Shown here piece by piece: positions 34,744 to 44,797 of a DNA stretch of 64,000 nucleotides. The notes below the pieces were generated by a model, which was given only the letters and a program-made list of their open reading frames with translations, was not told where the DNA came from and searched no databases. Made by a program: the position numbers and the translations under genes. How positions within the stretch are numbered: position 1 is the first letter of the stretch; the number at the start of each line of letters is the position of its first letter. The stretch comes from a bacterium (lineage in GTDB: Bacteria > UBA10199 > 2-02-FULL-44-16 > JAAZCA01), in contig JAJZQH010000002.1 in assembly GCA_021810905.1 (NCBI GenBank), positions 1-64,000 on the forward strand, read 5' to 3'.

Positions 34744-36228
34744 ATGGATAAGATCATCACTATGAAAACACTATTTATTTTCCGAAATGCCGAATGGCTT
34801 GGAATAGAATATTTATCATCGGTGTTAAAAAAAGCCGGCCATCAGACGAAATTGTTATTCAACCCGGGAGCAGGCGACATTGAATTTAAAATTCCCTTCT
34901 TTGAAAAGATTGGCAATATTGATGCTGTAATTATTGAAGAAGCTATTCGTTATAATCCGGATTTAATTGCGTTCAGCTCATTGACGAATATCTACAGCTG
35001 GCAAAAAAAGATCGCCGTAGAATTAAAGAAACATCTTGCTGCTCCTATTATTTTTGGAGGTATCCATGCTACCGCTGTTCCCGATCAAATGCTATCCCAG
35101 GATTTTGTCGATATGGTCTGTATTGGGGAAGGGGAAGAAGCGCTGGTTGAACTTGCGCATGCGATGGCAAACCATGAAAATATATACTCAATACAAAATA
35201 TCTGGTTCAAAAATAATGGTTCAATCATAAAAAATTCTGTGCGGCCGTTAATTCATGATTTGGATGTGTTGCCTTTTCCTGACAAAGAAATATTTTATAA
35301 ATATGGTTGTTTTTATGATCGGCTCTACATAATGACCGGAAGAGGGTGCCCCTTTTCGTGTAGTTATTGCTACAATGCAACGTATAAAAACCTCTATGGT
35401 TCAAAGAATCCGTATGTGAGAAGACGATCGGTTCGTAATGTTATTGATGAGATACTCTATTTTCGATCTCGCTATCCTATTAAAGAAATTTTCTTCTATG
35501 ATGATATTTTTACCATACAAAAGCAATGGCTGGAAGAGTTCGCGTCGTCGTACCCAAAAGAGGTTGGTTTGCCGTATAAATGTTTAATCCATGTCGATAC
35601 GATTGATGAAGAAATTATGCGCCTTCTTTCGAAATCTGGTTGCTACTATGTAGACATGGGACTTGAATCCGGTAATGAAAAAATACGAAAGCAACTTTTA
35701 TATAGAAATACGACTAATGAACAAATTAAACGCGTTGCTCATCTGCTTCGAAAATATCGAATACCCTTTACGACGCTTAATATGGTGGGATTGCCTTCTG
35801 AGGCGCAAGAGGAGATGTGGGATACGGTTGATTTAAATATCGCCATTAAGCCGAACAATGCATTATTTACTACTTTTTATCCTTTCCCCAACACACCGCT
35901 GACTGATCGTGCAGAATTATTGGGCTACATTGATGATGAGGTGAGATTAAAACTGAATAATGGAGAGAAAAGTTATAAAGAATCTACGATTCTAAATCAT
36001 CCCGAAAAAGACACTATTTTATGGATAAGTAGTTTTGCCCCTATACTTGTTAAATGGACTTTTCTGACAGCTATTCTGAAACGACTAAAACCGAACAGGT
36101 TCTTCAGATTTATAGCGATCTTTTTTTCCTCCCCTTTGCGAAATATATTTTTTAGAACAAAAGAACTTGTTTTGATGTACGTCAAAACAAGAACCTATTA
36201 TTATATGAAAAGAAATATAAGAGAGTGA
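34744..36228 (+). CDS. B12-binding-domain radical SAM protein (1)
   Basis: 494 aa (an alternative ATG is six codons in). The N-terminal ~150 residues have the cobalamin-binding fold pattern (GIEYLSSVLKKAGHQTKLL, FSSLTNIY, PIIFGGIHATAVPDQML, CIGEGEEAL), then the radical SAM motif CPFSCSYCYN within MTGRGCPF. The C-terminal ~80 residues are hydrophobic/basic and may touch the membrane. Members methylate or rearrange lipids, polyketides or peptides. No DxHxxG cobalamin lower-ligand motif is evident. First gene of the AT-rich island and followed by a GT-C-type membrane protein. Confidence 0.87.
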   Translation: MDKIITMKTLFIFRNAEWLGIEYLSSVLKKAGHQTKLLFNPGAGDIEFKIPFFEKIGNIDAVIIEEAIRYNPDLIAFSSLTNIYSWQKKIAVELKKHLAAPIIFGGIHATAVPDQMLSQDFVDMVCIGEGEEALVELAHAMANHENIYSIQNIWFKNNGSIIKNSVRPLIHDLDVLPFPDKEIFYKYGCFYDRLYIMTGRGCPFSCSYCYNATYKNLYGSKNPYVRRRSVRNVIDEILYFRSRYPIKEIFFYDDIFTIQKQWLEEFASSYPKEVGLPYKCLIHVDTIDEEIMRLLSKSGCYYVDMGLESGNEKIRKQLLYRNTTNEQIKRVAHLLRKYRIPFTTLNMVGLPSEAQEEMWDTVDLNIAIKPNNALFTTFYPFPNTPLTDRAELLGYIDDEVRLKLNNGEKSYKESTILNHPEKDTILWISSFAPILVKWTFLTAILKRLKPNRFFRFIAIFFSSPLRNIFFRTKELVLMYVKTRTYYYMKRNIRE

Positions 36229-36268
36229 AAGAACGAATAATCAAGGGCGGCATGTGAGGGTGGTATAG

Positions 36269-38029
36269 ATGAACAAATGCTACAATGAGAAACATGTTCC
36301 AGGTACGGGGGGCTTGGCATTTAGACAATATCTTTTGCCATACCTTCTGCTGGTCGTCGTGCACATCATTGTCGTTCTGAAAGCTTCCTTTCCAAGCGTT
36401 CTTCCAGACGAATTTTCATTTTTGGTGACTGCTCGATATTTATCGGGATTTAGCATGCTACCTGATTTGGGCGGACAGGCTATTCGTCCGTTTGGATATC
36501 CACTTCTCATCGCTCCTCTGTATTGGTTTTTTTCGGATCCTCTGGATGTTTATCATGCTGCCACTATACTTAATTGTTTTACAATAAGTTTATTGTATTT
36601 TCCGATCTTTTTTTTACTTAACCGCATTTTAAAGTATTCCTTCAAAGTATCATCTCTGACCGCATTCGCTACGGCTCTTTATCCAGCATTTATCGCGAAT
36701 TCGATGCTTATTCTTTCTGAAAATGCATTTATCCCACTATATCCATTAGTGGCGGTCTGTTTTTGGTTGTTATGCACTAAGCGCTCAATATTTTATGCGA
36801 GTTTGTTTGGCTTGCTCGTTCCTCTGTTATATGCGGTTCACGGACGCGCTTATCCAGTTGTCCTCATAGCAATATTGTTTATCTGCCTGCTTGTATTTCT
36901 GAAAATTGTCACAAAGCTTCAGTGGTTGGTTGCGACGGTATTGATAGCGGCCGGCTATCTGGTCGTAGAACTAGTCAATATCAGATTAGCCACAATGGGA
37001 AGCGCAATAAACCACTCTGTGCTGAACTTGCTTGATAAACTACTAACCCTCGATGGATGGGAAAAATTCGCCATAGGGGCTTGCGGTCAAGCATGGTATC
37101 TCACAATCGCCACTTATGGTCTATTCATTGGCGGTATTTTTTTCGCTGTTAATGTTGTTTGGAATCGTGGTCGCCAAACAATTGGCGGGTGCTTATACGA
37201 CCCGACTTCGCTGACGATTCTCTTCATACTGGCCACATCCCTCGGCATGTTTATTGCCTCGATCTTAAATATAGCTGGCGTCGCAGTCATTTCACCAAAT
37301 TGGATAGGTTATATCTATGGTCGCTACAATGAAGGCTTTCTCGCGATCTTTATCGCTTTCGGACTGTTGAGCCTCTATCGGCATTCTGATAATCCGGAAG
37401 TGAAATATCCCGGTGCAGCGTTCGTCTCCATTATCCTGTATACAATGACCCTGACTTTATTTGTGCTGCATGGTGTAGAGATTTTTGCAAACATTCACGA
37501 TCCCGGATCAAGCCTGTTGGGAATTGGGCCCTGGTTTATACATGGGACCGCGACCTCTCGCGCTTTTTTAGGTATTCTTGCTGTGACGATAATCTGGTTA
37601 ATCCTGTGGGTTTGTACGCGATGGAACTATTCTGCAGGCGTGATATTCATTATCGGCATGTTCTGCATAGGAACGACTTATGCGTATGGCCGAATCCTCG
37701 GCAGAGAAGGATACATTGAAAAATTCTTCAATTTATCTTCGCAGGTCCGATTTTTGGGACTGTCTTCAAAATATATAAGTTATGATATGGACTCCTCTTT
37801 GCAATATCCCAGCGGAACAGCTTTCATAACAGGGTTACAGTTTCTATTGCCTGAGGCAAATGTCACCAGATTTTATTCGCGTCGTGACGAGTTGCCCGGC
37901 AATCCCGTTGTCATCAGCAGTAAAAATTGGCAGGCTGCAAAGGGATTCCACATGAGGCCATTTATGGACGCATATGAGACAGATCATGTAATCTGGATCT
38001 TGGAGAAAGGATCTAATGAAAATCGCTAA
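36269..38029 (+). CDS. GT-C-type polytopic membrane glycosyltransferase, predicted
   Basis: 586 aa, about 11-12 membrane helices. After the first helix comes a loop with acidic residues ([18 protein letters not shown]) and [16 protein letters not shown], the arrangement of GT-C enzymes such as ArnT and protein O-mannosyltransferases that use polyprenyl-phosphate sugars. The C-terminal ~100 residues form a soluble extracytoplasmic part. The downstream DPM-type GT2 could make its lipid-linked donor. Acceptor unknown. Overlaps the next gene by 14 bp. Confidence 0.72.
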   Translation: MNKCYNEKHVPGTGGLAFRQYLLPYLLLVVVHIIVVLKASFPSVLPDEFSFLVTARYLSGFSMLPDLGGQAIRPFGYPLLIAPLYWFFSDPLDVYHAATILNCFTISLLYFPIFFLLNRILKYSFKVSSLTAFATALYPAFIANSMLILSENAFIPLYPLVAVCFWLLCTKRSIFYASLFGLLVPLLYAVHGRAYPVVLIAILFICLLVFLKIVTKLQWLVATVLIAAGYLVVELVNIRLATMGSAINHSVLNLLDKLLTLDGWEKFAIGACGQAWYLTIATYGLFIGGIFFAVNVVWNRGRQTIGGCLYDPTSLTILFILATSLGMFIASILNIAGVAVISPNWIGYIYGRYNEGFLAIFIAFGLLSLYRHSDNPEVKYPGAAFVSIILYTMTLTLFVLHGVEIFANIHDPGSSLLGIGPWFIHGTATSRAFLGILAVTIIWLILWVCTRWNYSAGVIFIIGMFCIGTTYAYGRILGREGYIEKFFNLSSQVRFLGLSSKYISYDMDSSLQYPSGTAFITGLQFLLPEANVTRFYSRRDELPGNPVVISSKNWQAAKGFHMRPFMDAYETDHVIWILEKGSNENR

Positions 38030-38969
38030 ACGAATTCTTGTTACCGGAGGAGCAGGTTTTCTGGGATCGAATCTCTGCGAGCGCCTTCTGAAGGAAAATC
38101 ACGAGGTCCTTTGCGTAGATAATTTCTTTACCGGTGCAAGGTCCAACATTGCTACTTTGATGTCCAATCCCGGATTCGAATTATTAAACCATGACATCTG
38201 CATTCCGCTTAATGCAGAAGTAGATGAAATATACAATCTGGCCTGCCCCGCGTCTCCAATTCACTATCAGCAGACGCCGGTGCAGACGGCAAAAACCAAT
38301 GTCACCGGGGCAATAAACATGCTTGATCTTGCAAAATTGCTCCATGCAAAGATCTTGCAGGCCTCCACAAGCGAAGTATATGGAAATCCCGCGGTTCATC
38401 CACAGACTGAATCATACTGGGGCCATGTCAATCCTATCGGAATTCGCGCCTGTTACGATGAAGGTAAACGATGTGCGGAGACGTTTTTCTTTGATTATTA
38501 TCGACAGCATCGCTTTCCGATCAAAGTGGTGAGAATTTTCAACACTTATGGACCACGGATGAGTCTTAATGACGGCAGAGTGATTGCAACGTTTATCGTA
38601 CAAGCCCTGAACGGAGAGCCGATCACGATATTTGGTGATGGAAATCAGACACGATCATTTTGTTATGTTGATGATTTAATCGATGCTCTTATCCGTGTGA
38701 TGGATACCGATGATGCCTTTACTGGTCCAGTAAACATTGGAAATCCACACGAAATTACAATTGCCAATCTGGCTCAACTGATAAAGGAATTGGTGGGTTC
38801 GAAATCAGCAATTGAATTCAGGCCTCTTCCTGATGATGATCCGCGCCAAAGGAGCCCTGATATTGCATTGGCAAATTCGCAAATCGGCTGGCGACCTGTA
38901 ACGGATCTTCATGAGGGGCTTCTACTTACCATAAGTTATTTTGATAAAATGTTGGCAAATAATCGATAA
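38016..38969 (+). CDS. UDP-glucuronate decarboxylase-like SDR epimerase
   Basis: 317 aa. NAD-binding [15 protein letters not shown] at the N-terminus; [21 protein letters not shown], the Tyr-x3-Lys in [21 protein letters not shown], and [14 protein letters not shown]. These match the UXS group that turns UDP-glucuronate into UDP-xylose; an NDP-sugar epimerase/dehydratase is the alternative. It would supply an activated pentose to the neighbouring glycosyltransferases. The start overlaps the upstream gene by 14 bp. Confidence 0.88.
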   Translation: MKIAKRILVTGGAGFLGSNLCERLLKENHEVLCVDNFFTGARSNIATLMSNPGFELLNHDICIPLNAEVDEIYNLACPASPIHYQQTPVQTAKTNVTGAINMLDLAKLLHAKILQASTSEVYGNPAVHPQTESYWGHVNPIGIRACYDEGKRCAETFFFDYYRQHRFPIKVVRIFNTYGPRMSLNDGRVIATFIVQALNGEPITIFGDGNQTRSFCYVDDLIDALIRVMDTDDAFTGPVNIGNPHEITIANLAQLIKELVGSKSAIEFRPLPDDDPRQRSPDIALANSQIGWRPVTDLHEGLLLTISYFDKMLANNR

Positions 38970-38973
38970 GAAA

Positions 38974-39714
38974 ATGCCTACGCTAATTATGCATTCCATC
39001 AAATTATCGGTGCTTATTCCTGTTTATAATGAACAATCTACGATATTGGAAATCGTCGAACGCGTACAGCGGATAAGCATATCTAAAGAGGTCATCATTA
39101 TAGATGATGGATCTACAGATGGGACGAGAGACCTTCTACAGGTAATAGAACAAAAATACCCCAACGTGATTGTCATTCGCCAGACACGCAACCTGGGAAA
39201 GGGTAAAGCTTTGCGGTCGGGTTTTGCTATTGCTCAGGGAGAATATGTCATTGTGCAGGATGCCGATCTTGAATATGATCCTCTCGACTATTACAAATTG
39301 ATCGATCCTCTGGAAAAAAAACAGGCTGATGTTGTCTATGGATCAAGATTGCGATCGACTCAGGCGCATAGAGTGCTGTATTTTTGGCATTATATCGCAA
39401 ACAAAATCCTCACTTTTCTTTGTAATATGCTAACCAATCTTGACCTTACTGACATGGAAACATGCTTCAAGGTATTTCGGCGGCATTTAATTCAATCAAT
39501 CGAGCTTCAAGAGGATCGCTTTGGATTCGAACCTGAAATTACCTGTAAATTGGCGCGTATTAATGCCAGAATATATGAAGTTGGAATTGCCTATCACAGC
39601 AGAACATATCGTGAGGGTAAGAAAATCAAGTTGCGAGATGCATTTCGAGCATTGTGGTGTATTTTATTGTATAGTTTTAAGCCATTTCAAGTTGATATGA
39701 AAATATCTGAATAA
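38974..39714 (+). CDS. GT2 glycosyltransferase, dolichol-phosphate-mannose-synthase-like
   Basis: About 246 aa from the ATG at 38974, 4 bp after the previous stop (38989 also possible). GT-A fold: LSVLIPVYNEQSTILEIVE, IIIDDGSTDGTRD, the metal motif QDADLEYDP, and a C-terminal MET-CFKVFRR / EDRFGFEPEITCKL pattern of polyprenyl-phosphate glycosyltransferases. No C-terminal membrane helices, so a soluble or peripheral DPM-like enzyme. It probably makes a polyprenyl-phosphate sugar used by the GT-C protein two genes upstream. Confidence 0.85.
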   Translation: MPTLIMHSIKLSVLIPVYNEQSTILEIVERVQRISISKEVIIIDDGSTDGTRDLLQVIEQKYPNVIVIRQTRNLGKGKALRSGFAIAQGEYVIVQDADLEYDPLDYYKLIDPLEKKQADVVYGSRLRSTQAHRVLYFWHYIANKILTFLCNMLTNLDLTDMETCFKVFRRHLIQSIELQEDRFGFEPEITCKLARINARIYEVGIAYHSRTYREGKKIKLRDAFRALWCILLYSFKPFQVDMKISE

Positions 39715-39737
39715 GCCCCTGGCGTGCACTGAAGCCA

Positions 39738-41255
39738 ATGATAACTCTTATCAACCATCAAGGCCTTAAGAAAGTATCGGGCATACAAATTCAAACGCCT
39801 TCGCCTCCAATTGGGCTTGCATACATTGGGGCTTATCTCAAAAAAAGAGGTATTTCCTATAATGCAATTGATGCATGTGGCGAGGCATTGAATCAGCTCG
39901 GCCGTTACAATGAGATCGATGATGTCGTAATCCAAGGTTTGACGTCTGAGCAGGTTGTCAGAAGGATCAAGCCTGATCAAAAAATTATAGGCATAACCTC
40001 ATTATTTAGTCATGCATGGCCTTTAGTTTTAAATTTGGCTTCACGCATAAAGCGCGAGTTCCCATCTACCCTCATAGTAGTTGGCGGTGAGCATCCTACG
40101 GCGATGCCTGAATATTGCCTGCAAAATTCACTGATAGACATCGTCGTCGTTGGCGAAGGCGAAGTTACATTTTTCGAACTTTGTTCGTTAGTGCTATCTA
40201 AACAACCCTGGAATCACATCGACGGCATTGCCTACAGAGATTCGGCTGGAAACATAAACATCAATCATCGTAGATCAAGGATATCGGACCTTGATGCTAT
40301 CCCCTTCCCCGATTGGGATAGCTGGTTTATTGAAGGCTATATTACCAAGAAGCAAGTTTCTGGTATCCACTTGGGGAGATCGATTCCCATCATAGGCTCA
40401 AGAGGTTGTCCTTATTCCTGTGATTTTTGTTCCAGCAGGCAAATGTGGATGAAGACTTATGTCTTTAGGAATCCTCGCAGTATTGTCGATGAAATGGAAT
40501 ATTTTAAAGACAAATATACGCTTGACGGATTTTCATTTATGGATCTGACGCTTTTTGTAGATCGTGGCATGATTCATAAATTCGCAGATGAGCTTATTAA
40601 ACGTAGATTAAATATACGCTACCAGCTACCCACAGGAACAAGATGCGAAGCCATTGACGATGAACTTATAAAAAAATTAGAATCATCTGGATTAAAGAAC
40701 TTTGCATTAGCACCGGAATCCGGCGACGAGGATATACTCAGGTCAATCAACAAACAAATGAATCTGAGGCGCTTCCACGACACAGCCGATCGCATATTGA
40801 AACATTCACGAATGACCCTCGGCTGTTTTATTGTACTCGGCTTCCCTCACGATTCTAAAATATCGATGAAAAAAACTTTAGCTATGATTCGCAGGCTGGC
40901 AATAAAGGGCATTCACGATGTAACCATCTCTCAGTTTACTCCCTATCCCGGTTCTGTGTATTTTGACCACCTGATTGCTAAACGCAAATTATCGAAGGAT
41001 TTTAATGAATTGAACAATATCATCAGCTTCTATTCAAATTCAAATCCAAGCTATTGTGAACAACTTACATCAAAACAGATATATCGATGGATGATTTGGA
41101 TGTATCTTAATTTTTATATTATCTCATTTTCCATTCGTCCTTGGAGGCTGGTTTATAATTTCTGGATATATATTACCACCGGCATTGAAAGAACACGATA
41201 CATGAGATTTTTTTCGGATTATTTTATGAACCGGCATAAATGGAAAGTACGGTAA
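39738..41255 (+). CDS. B12-binding-domain radical SAM protein (2)
   Basis: 505 aa. N-terminal cobalamin-fold pattern (PPIGLAYIGAYLKKRG, TSLFSHAWPLVLNL, VVGGEHPTAMPEYCL, VVGEGEVTFFEL), then the radical SAM cluster CPYSCDFCSS in IGSRGCPY, and a C-terminal ~90-residue helical region. Resembles the other island enzymes at 34744 and 43097 in layout, though the paralogues are clearly diverged. Catalyses SAM- and probably cobalamin-dependent chemistry on an unknown substrate. 23 bp after the GT2 gene. Confidence 0.87.
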   Translation: MITLINHQGLKKVSGIQIQTPSPPIGLAYIGAYLKKRGISYNAIDACGEALNQLGRYNEIDDVVIQGLTSEQVVRRIKPDQKIIGITSLFSHAWPLVLNLASRIKREFPSTLIVVGGEHPTAMPEYCLQNSLIDIVVVGEGEVTFFELCSLVLSKQPWNHIDGIAYRDSAGNININHRRSRISDLDAIPFPDWDSWFIEGYITKKQVSGIHLGRSIPIIGSRGCPYSCDFCSSRQMWMKTYVFRNPRSIVDEMEYFKDKYTLDGFSFMDLTLFVDRGMIHKFADELIKRRLNIRYQLPTGTRCEAIDDELIKKLESSGLKNFALAPESGDEDILRSINKQMNLRRFHDTADRILKHSRMTLGCFIVLGFPHDSKISMKKTLAMIRRLAIKGIHDVTISQFTPYPGSVYFDHLIAKRKLSKDFNELNNIISFYSNSNPSYCEQLTSKQIYRWMIWMYLNFYIISFSIRPWRLVYNFWIYITTGIERTRYMRFFSDYFMNRHKWKVR

Positions 41256-41297
41256 TTCGTTTTGAATTATATTTGAAGGTATATTGCGTGCGACAAT

Positions 41298-42593
41298 ATG
41301 AAAATACTTTTAGCTAATTTACCTTTTGGCAGGAAGATCCAACGCGACTTTGGCTGTCCGCATACGGTCAAAGCGGATTACTACTGGCCTCCAGTAGACC
41401 TTCTTGCTTTTGGGGCTATCCTCAACGGTATAGCTGAATTAGAATACCTGGATTCGATAATCATTAGCATGAAAAGGGAGCAATTTATAGATGAAGTCAT
41501 TCGCATTAACCCTGACCATATCTTTGCAGTCACGTCTTCGATAACCTTGAAAGATGATCTGGCCGTTTTCAGTGAGCTGAAAAACCTGCTGCCTGAAGTC
41601 AAAATTTGGGCCACTGGAGACGTTATTTTTTTTGAGGATAAAATTTATGAAGGCATTGATTTTCACGTCCGTGATTTCACAAACAAGCGTGCGATTCTAG
41701 ACCTGTTTGTCGGAAATGCTGCTACGGGAGTCGTGGAGCACGATCCGTCGCCTGAATATTCCATCGGCATATGCCCGCATGAAATTGTAATGAAATACTG
41801 CTACGCAATGCCATATTCACTATACGCACCTGTAAGTATAGCGCTTACAAATTACGGCTGCCCGTTTAAATGCAAGTTCTGCAACTCTAATAAACTAACT
41901 TTCAAGAAAAGGAACTTGAACGAAATAATTGCAGATCTGAAGCACGGTCAGAATGTCGGAATTAAAGAATTTTTTTTCAGGGATTTTACATTCGGGATTC
42001 CTCAGATCGAACAACTTTGCGATGAAATCATAAATAAAGGCATCAATATTAGGTGGAGTTGCGAAATTCGTGTCGATGTAGTTGATGAACCGACACTGAA
42101 GAAAATGAAGACCTCGGGTTGTTATTTGATTTTTTACGGCGTCGAAACCGGTACGGACGAGGTGCTCGCCAATATGAACAAAGGATTCACCATTTCAAAA
42201 GTCAAAGAATCCATAAAAAAAACGAATGCACTCGGAATTGAAACGCTTTTGAGTTTCATATTTGGTCTTCCAGGCGAGGACATTGAGGCTACCACTGATC
42301 TCATTTTCGATCTGGACCCGGATTACGTCTCAATCAACCTATTTGTCCCACGCGTGGGAAGCGTAATCAGAAATGAAATGCGTATTGATGACAACGCATA
42401 CAATACAGATTCTTTATTTTCCAGCAGCGTTCTAATCAAAAAACGTAACAGCGTGGAACGACGATTCTTTTTCGGGCCATCAAAGCTCGCTCGTTACCTT
42501 TATCTGGCCACCAAATCGCCATTCCGGATTAAAATTTTTCTAAAAAATGCATTCGGTCTTTTAAAAAGATCGTTTGTCAATGCGTCTGTATGA
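41298..42593 (+). CDS. Radical SAM protein (3), with reduced N-terminal domain
   Basis: 431 aa. Opens MKILLANLPFGRKIQRDFGC, as in B12-type enzymes, but the later half of the cobalamin domain (the usual GG-H-P and GEGE stretches) is not recognisable. Radical SAM motif CPFKCKFCNS within NYGCPF near residue 190, then YGVETGTDEVLANMNKG. It may have lost cobalamin binding. The last 17 bp overlap the convergent repeat-protein gene. Confidence 0.82.
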   Translation: MKILLANLPFGRKIQRDFGCPHTVKADYYWPPVDLLAFGAILNGIAELEYLDSIIISMKREQFIDEVIRINPDHIFAVTSSITLKDDLAVFSELKNLLPEVKIWATGDVIFFEDKIYEGIDFHVRDFTNKRAILDLFVGNAATGVVEHDPSPEYSIGICPHEIVMKYCYAMPYSLYAPVSIALTNYGCPFKCKFCNSNKLTFKKRNLNEIIADLKHGQNVGIKEFFFRDFTFGIPQIEQLCDEIINKGINIRWSCEIRVDVVDEPTLKKMKTSGCYLIFYGVETGTDEVLANMNKGFTISKVKESIKKTNALGIETLLSFIFGLPGEDIEATTDLIFDLDPDYVSINLFVPRVGSVIRNEMRIDDNAYNTDSLFSSSVLIKKRNSVERRFFFGPSKLARYLYLATKSPFRIKIFLKNAFGLLKRSFVNASV

Positions 42594-43026
42594 TAACTTT
42601 TTTCTGCTGTAATTTTTTCCCCGGCGCGCCGTACTCGGTTTTTGTGGGTGTCGGAGCGCCGTACTCAGTGGTCGTTGGAGTTGGAGCACCATATTCCGTA
42701 GCCGTCGGAGTTGGCGCGCCGTACTCGGTTTTTGTGGGCGTCGGAGCGCCGTACTCAGTAGTCGTTGGAGTTGGAGCACCATATTCCGTAGCCGTCGGAG
42801 TTGGCGCGCCGTACTCGGTTTTTGTGGGTGCCGGAGCATCGTTCTCTACTGTCGCAGGTTCGTCAGTTGCGGTTAATAGGATCGGCTTTTTCACCTCCTT
42901 CTTGAATGCTAAGTATTGAGTCGATTTATCCGCCGCTACGTCGTGTTGATTGGTGAATGTCCCTACCAAGAAACCGATCAATACAGAAAAAAGTGATACA
43001 AGTTTGAGTTTCATTTTATTGATCAT
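42577..43026 (-). CDS. Secreted tandem-repeat protein (GAPTPTxTEY repeats)
   Basis: 149 aa from the ATG at 43026 (MINKMKLKLVSLFSV), preceded by GGGAGA. Signal peptide or anchor LVSLFSVLIGFLVGTF, a spacer, then seven 10-residue repeats of the form PTPTxTEYGA in which x cycles K, A, T, and a basic end (GKKLQQKKVIIQTH). Every repeat offers four Thr beside Pro, good O-glycosylation sites, and one Tyr. It is placed between radical SAM genes and downstream of a GT-C/DPM-type pair, so it may be the substrate of these enzymes, which is inference. No family recognised. Confidence 0.72.
   Translation of the reverse strand: MINKMKLKLVSLFSVLIGFLVGTFTNQHDVAADKSTQYLAFKKEVKKPILLTATDEPATVENDAPAPTKTEYGAPTPTATEYGAPTPTTTEYGAPTPTKTEYGAPTPTATEYGAPTPTTTEYGAPTPTKTEYGAPGKKLQQKKVIIQTH
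42623..42832. repeat. Seven 30-bp tandem repeats
   Basis: Units begin at 42623, 42653, 42683, 42713, 42743, 42773 and 42803. They form a 90-bp higher-order unit (types 1-2-3): units 3 and 6 are identical, 1 and 4 differ by one base, 2 and 5 by one base, which points to a recent block duplication. The period is a multiple of three and encodes the repeats of the secreted protein. A degenerate eighth unit follows at 42833. Confidence 0.92.
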
Positions 43027-43096
43027 AAGATCTCCCAGTAATACTACGCGGTTAACGACTATATGTAGAAAAAATGTACAACTCACGATTAAAATG

Positions 43097-44653
43097 TCAA
43101 CAGAAGGCTTCCATAATTCCGTGGGTTGCTCGCAAAAAATCTGCGAAAGTACCCAATAGAATCTGCCTGTTCATGGGATGGTTTGGATATTCGCGGCATT
43201 TCCAATCAGCCCAGCAGCGGAATAAATTTAATGGATTCAATGGGGTCGTATCAAATATGTTTTGTATATCTGAAGCCATGCAATTGATAAGTTCGTGATA
43301 AAAGAACGCTACGGATTCGAGATTAAGAGAACCAATAAAAGGTGTGATAATCGAATAAAAGGAGGTAAAAAGCCGTGGATTAGCCTTAATGAATTGTTCT
43401 ATTTCTTTGTCAACGTGAGGTTGTTTGTTGAAGTCCCACGAAATGCTTATTGGATCGTACAAAAGGCTGAAATGATTATCTTCATAAATTTTGGTGCCGG
43501 GTAAAACACGAAGTGGATGAAGCTGAACAACAGAGGAACCATTCAATTTTGCCCAAAGCCCAAGTCGAATCGTATATTCTATATCTTCTTCTGTTTCCTC
43601 CGGAAAGCCGATAATTAAAGAAGTGATGGGTGGAATGCCAATGGAAGCTGCAATTCTATGGTTTTCTTGAAACTGCTCGAGATTTAAATGTTTATGTATC
43701 GCCTTTTGTATCGTTGGCGATCCAGATTCAACGCCAAAAAAAAGCCCCCGACACCCAGCCCGTTCCATGTCATACAATCGTTCTCGATTCAATGCGTCGC
43801 TACGAGCGCTCGCCGACCAATGGAAGTTCTCATGATTATTGTTTATAAAAAAGTCACAGAATTCATCCATAAAACGCCGGGAGGTTGTAAAGTTATCGTG
43901 GATCAGGCCAAAAGATGTGAGCTGATATCTTCGCGAGAGAAATCTCATCTCTTCGAGAATGCGATCCGGTGATTTGATTCGAAATTGTTGTCCCCACATC
44001 TTGGATGTCGAACAAAAAGAACAAAAGAAAGGACAGCCACGCCCCGCTTCTATCAATGATATACGTGGCGCATATGAAAGGTAATTTTCAAGGACTACAA
44101 GATCGAAATCGGGAAAGGGTAAACTGTCCAGACTGTCTATCGGTTCCCTATTTGGCGTCCGGATTATCTCCTCTCCATTCCGAAAAACGATGCCGGAAAT
44201 ATCTTGAAGGGAGCTTGCGCTGAAATCGGTTTTTGCGAGTTCAAGAAATGTAACTTCGCCTTCTCCGATGACTACAACATCAACCCAAGGACAAACTCTC
44301 AGCGTTTCTTCAGGGACAGCAGAGGGGTGGGGGCCGCCGAAAACGATATGACACTTAGGCCATCGCTTACGTATTTCCTTCGCGAGCAATAAAGCCACAG
44401 GATAGTTTGAACAAATGCTCGTAATTCCAAAGAACTCGGCTCCCGTCTTTTTAAGTCTGCGAATAACGTAATTTTTAAAGTAATGCCATTTTTTCAATAA
44501 TAAATGTCTCTTGAGTTCCAAATCAAAATCAACGATTTCCAAGTCTACACGGTTTTTTCTCAAGAAACTTCCGATGGCGAGCAGTCCCATGGGAAAAGAT
44601 ATCTCGCCCATTTCTGTCGTAGTGGGAGGATTTATTAAACATATTCTTGGCAT
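43097..44653 (-). CDS. B12-binding-domain radical SAM protein (4)
   Basis: 518 aa from the ATG at 44653 (MPRICLINPPTTTE); 11 more codons upstream would be read from the MITE-like element and are not favoured. N-terminal cobalamin-fold pattern (FPMGLLAIGSFLRKN, TSICSNYPVALLLA, IVFGGPHPSAVPEETL, VIGEGEVTFLEL), radical SAM cluster CPFFCSFCST in EAGRGCPF near residue 200, and FGVESGSPTIQKAI. The C-terminal ~100 residues are helical. Faces the repeat-protein gene on the same strand (71 bp upstream of it), so the two may be cotranscribed. Confidence 0.87.
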   Translation of the reverse strand: MPRICLINPPTTTEMGEISFPMGLLAIGSFLRKNRVDLEIVDFDLELKRHLLLKKWHYFKNYVIRRLKKTGAEFFGITSICSNYPVALLLAKEIRKRWPKCHIVFGGPHPSAVPEETLRVCPWVDVVVIGEGEVTFLELAKTDFSASSLQDISGIVFRNGEEIIRTPNREPIDSLDSLPFPDFDLVVLENYLSYAPRISLIEAGRGCPFFCSFCSTSKMWGQQFRIKSPDRILEEMRFLSRRYQLTSFGLIHDNFTTSRRFMDEFCDFFINNNHENFHWSASARSDALNRERLYDMERAGCRGLFFGVESGSPTIQKAIHKHLNLEQFQENHRIAASIGIPPITSLIIGFPEETEEDIEYTIRLGLWAKLNGSSVVQLHPLRVLPGTKIYEDNHFSLLYDPISISWDFNKQPHVDKEIEQFIKANPRLFTSFYSIITPFIGSLNLESVAFFYHELINCMASDIQNIFDTTPLNPLNLFRCWADWKCREYPNHPMNRQILLGTFADFLRATHGIMEAFC

Positions 44654-44660
44654 AAAGGAA

Positions 44661-44797
44661 CCTGTTGCACAAACCCTGTATTTCATCGCGAAGAAACCAA
44701 AGGCCGACGCGGCGATCCCATGAAATCAACGTTTTGCAGGTAACTGCCGCGTCGCTTCGCTCCCCGTAATGACACAATAACGGGTTTGTGCAACAGG
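44661..44797. mobile_element. 137-bp MITE-like element with 16-bp perfect terminal inverted repeats
   Basis: CCTGTTGCACAAACCC (44661-44676) and GGGTTTGTGCAACAGG (44782-44797) are exact inverted repeats. The interior is GC-richer, contains CGTCGCTTCGCTCCCCGTAA-type sequence common in non-autonomous palindromic elements, and has no gene. It lies 7 bp upstream of the radical SAM start and at the boundary between the AT-rich island and the GC-richer genes to the right. Confidence 0.75.

Noticed and set aside
42623-42832. CRISPR array
   Set aside because: Contiguous 30-bp repeats without spacers, coding in frame, no cas genes.
42590-42919. Open frame on the plus strand across the 30-bp repeats (109 aa)
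   Set aside because: Mirror of the repeat period; the minus frame has a signal peptide and ribosome site, this one has neither.
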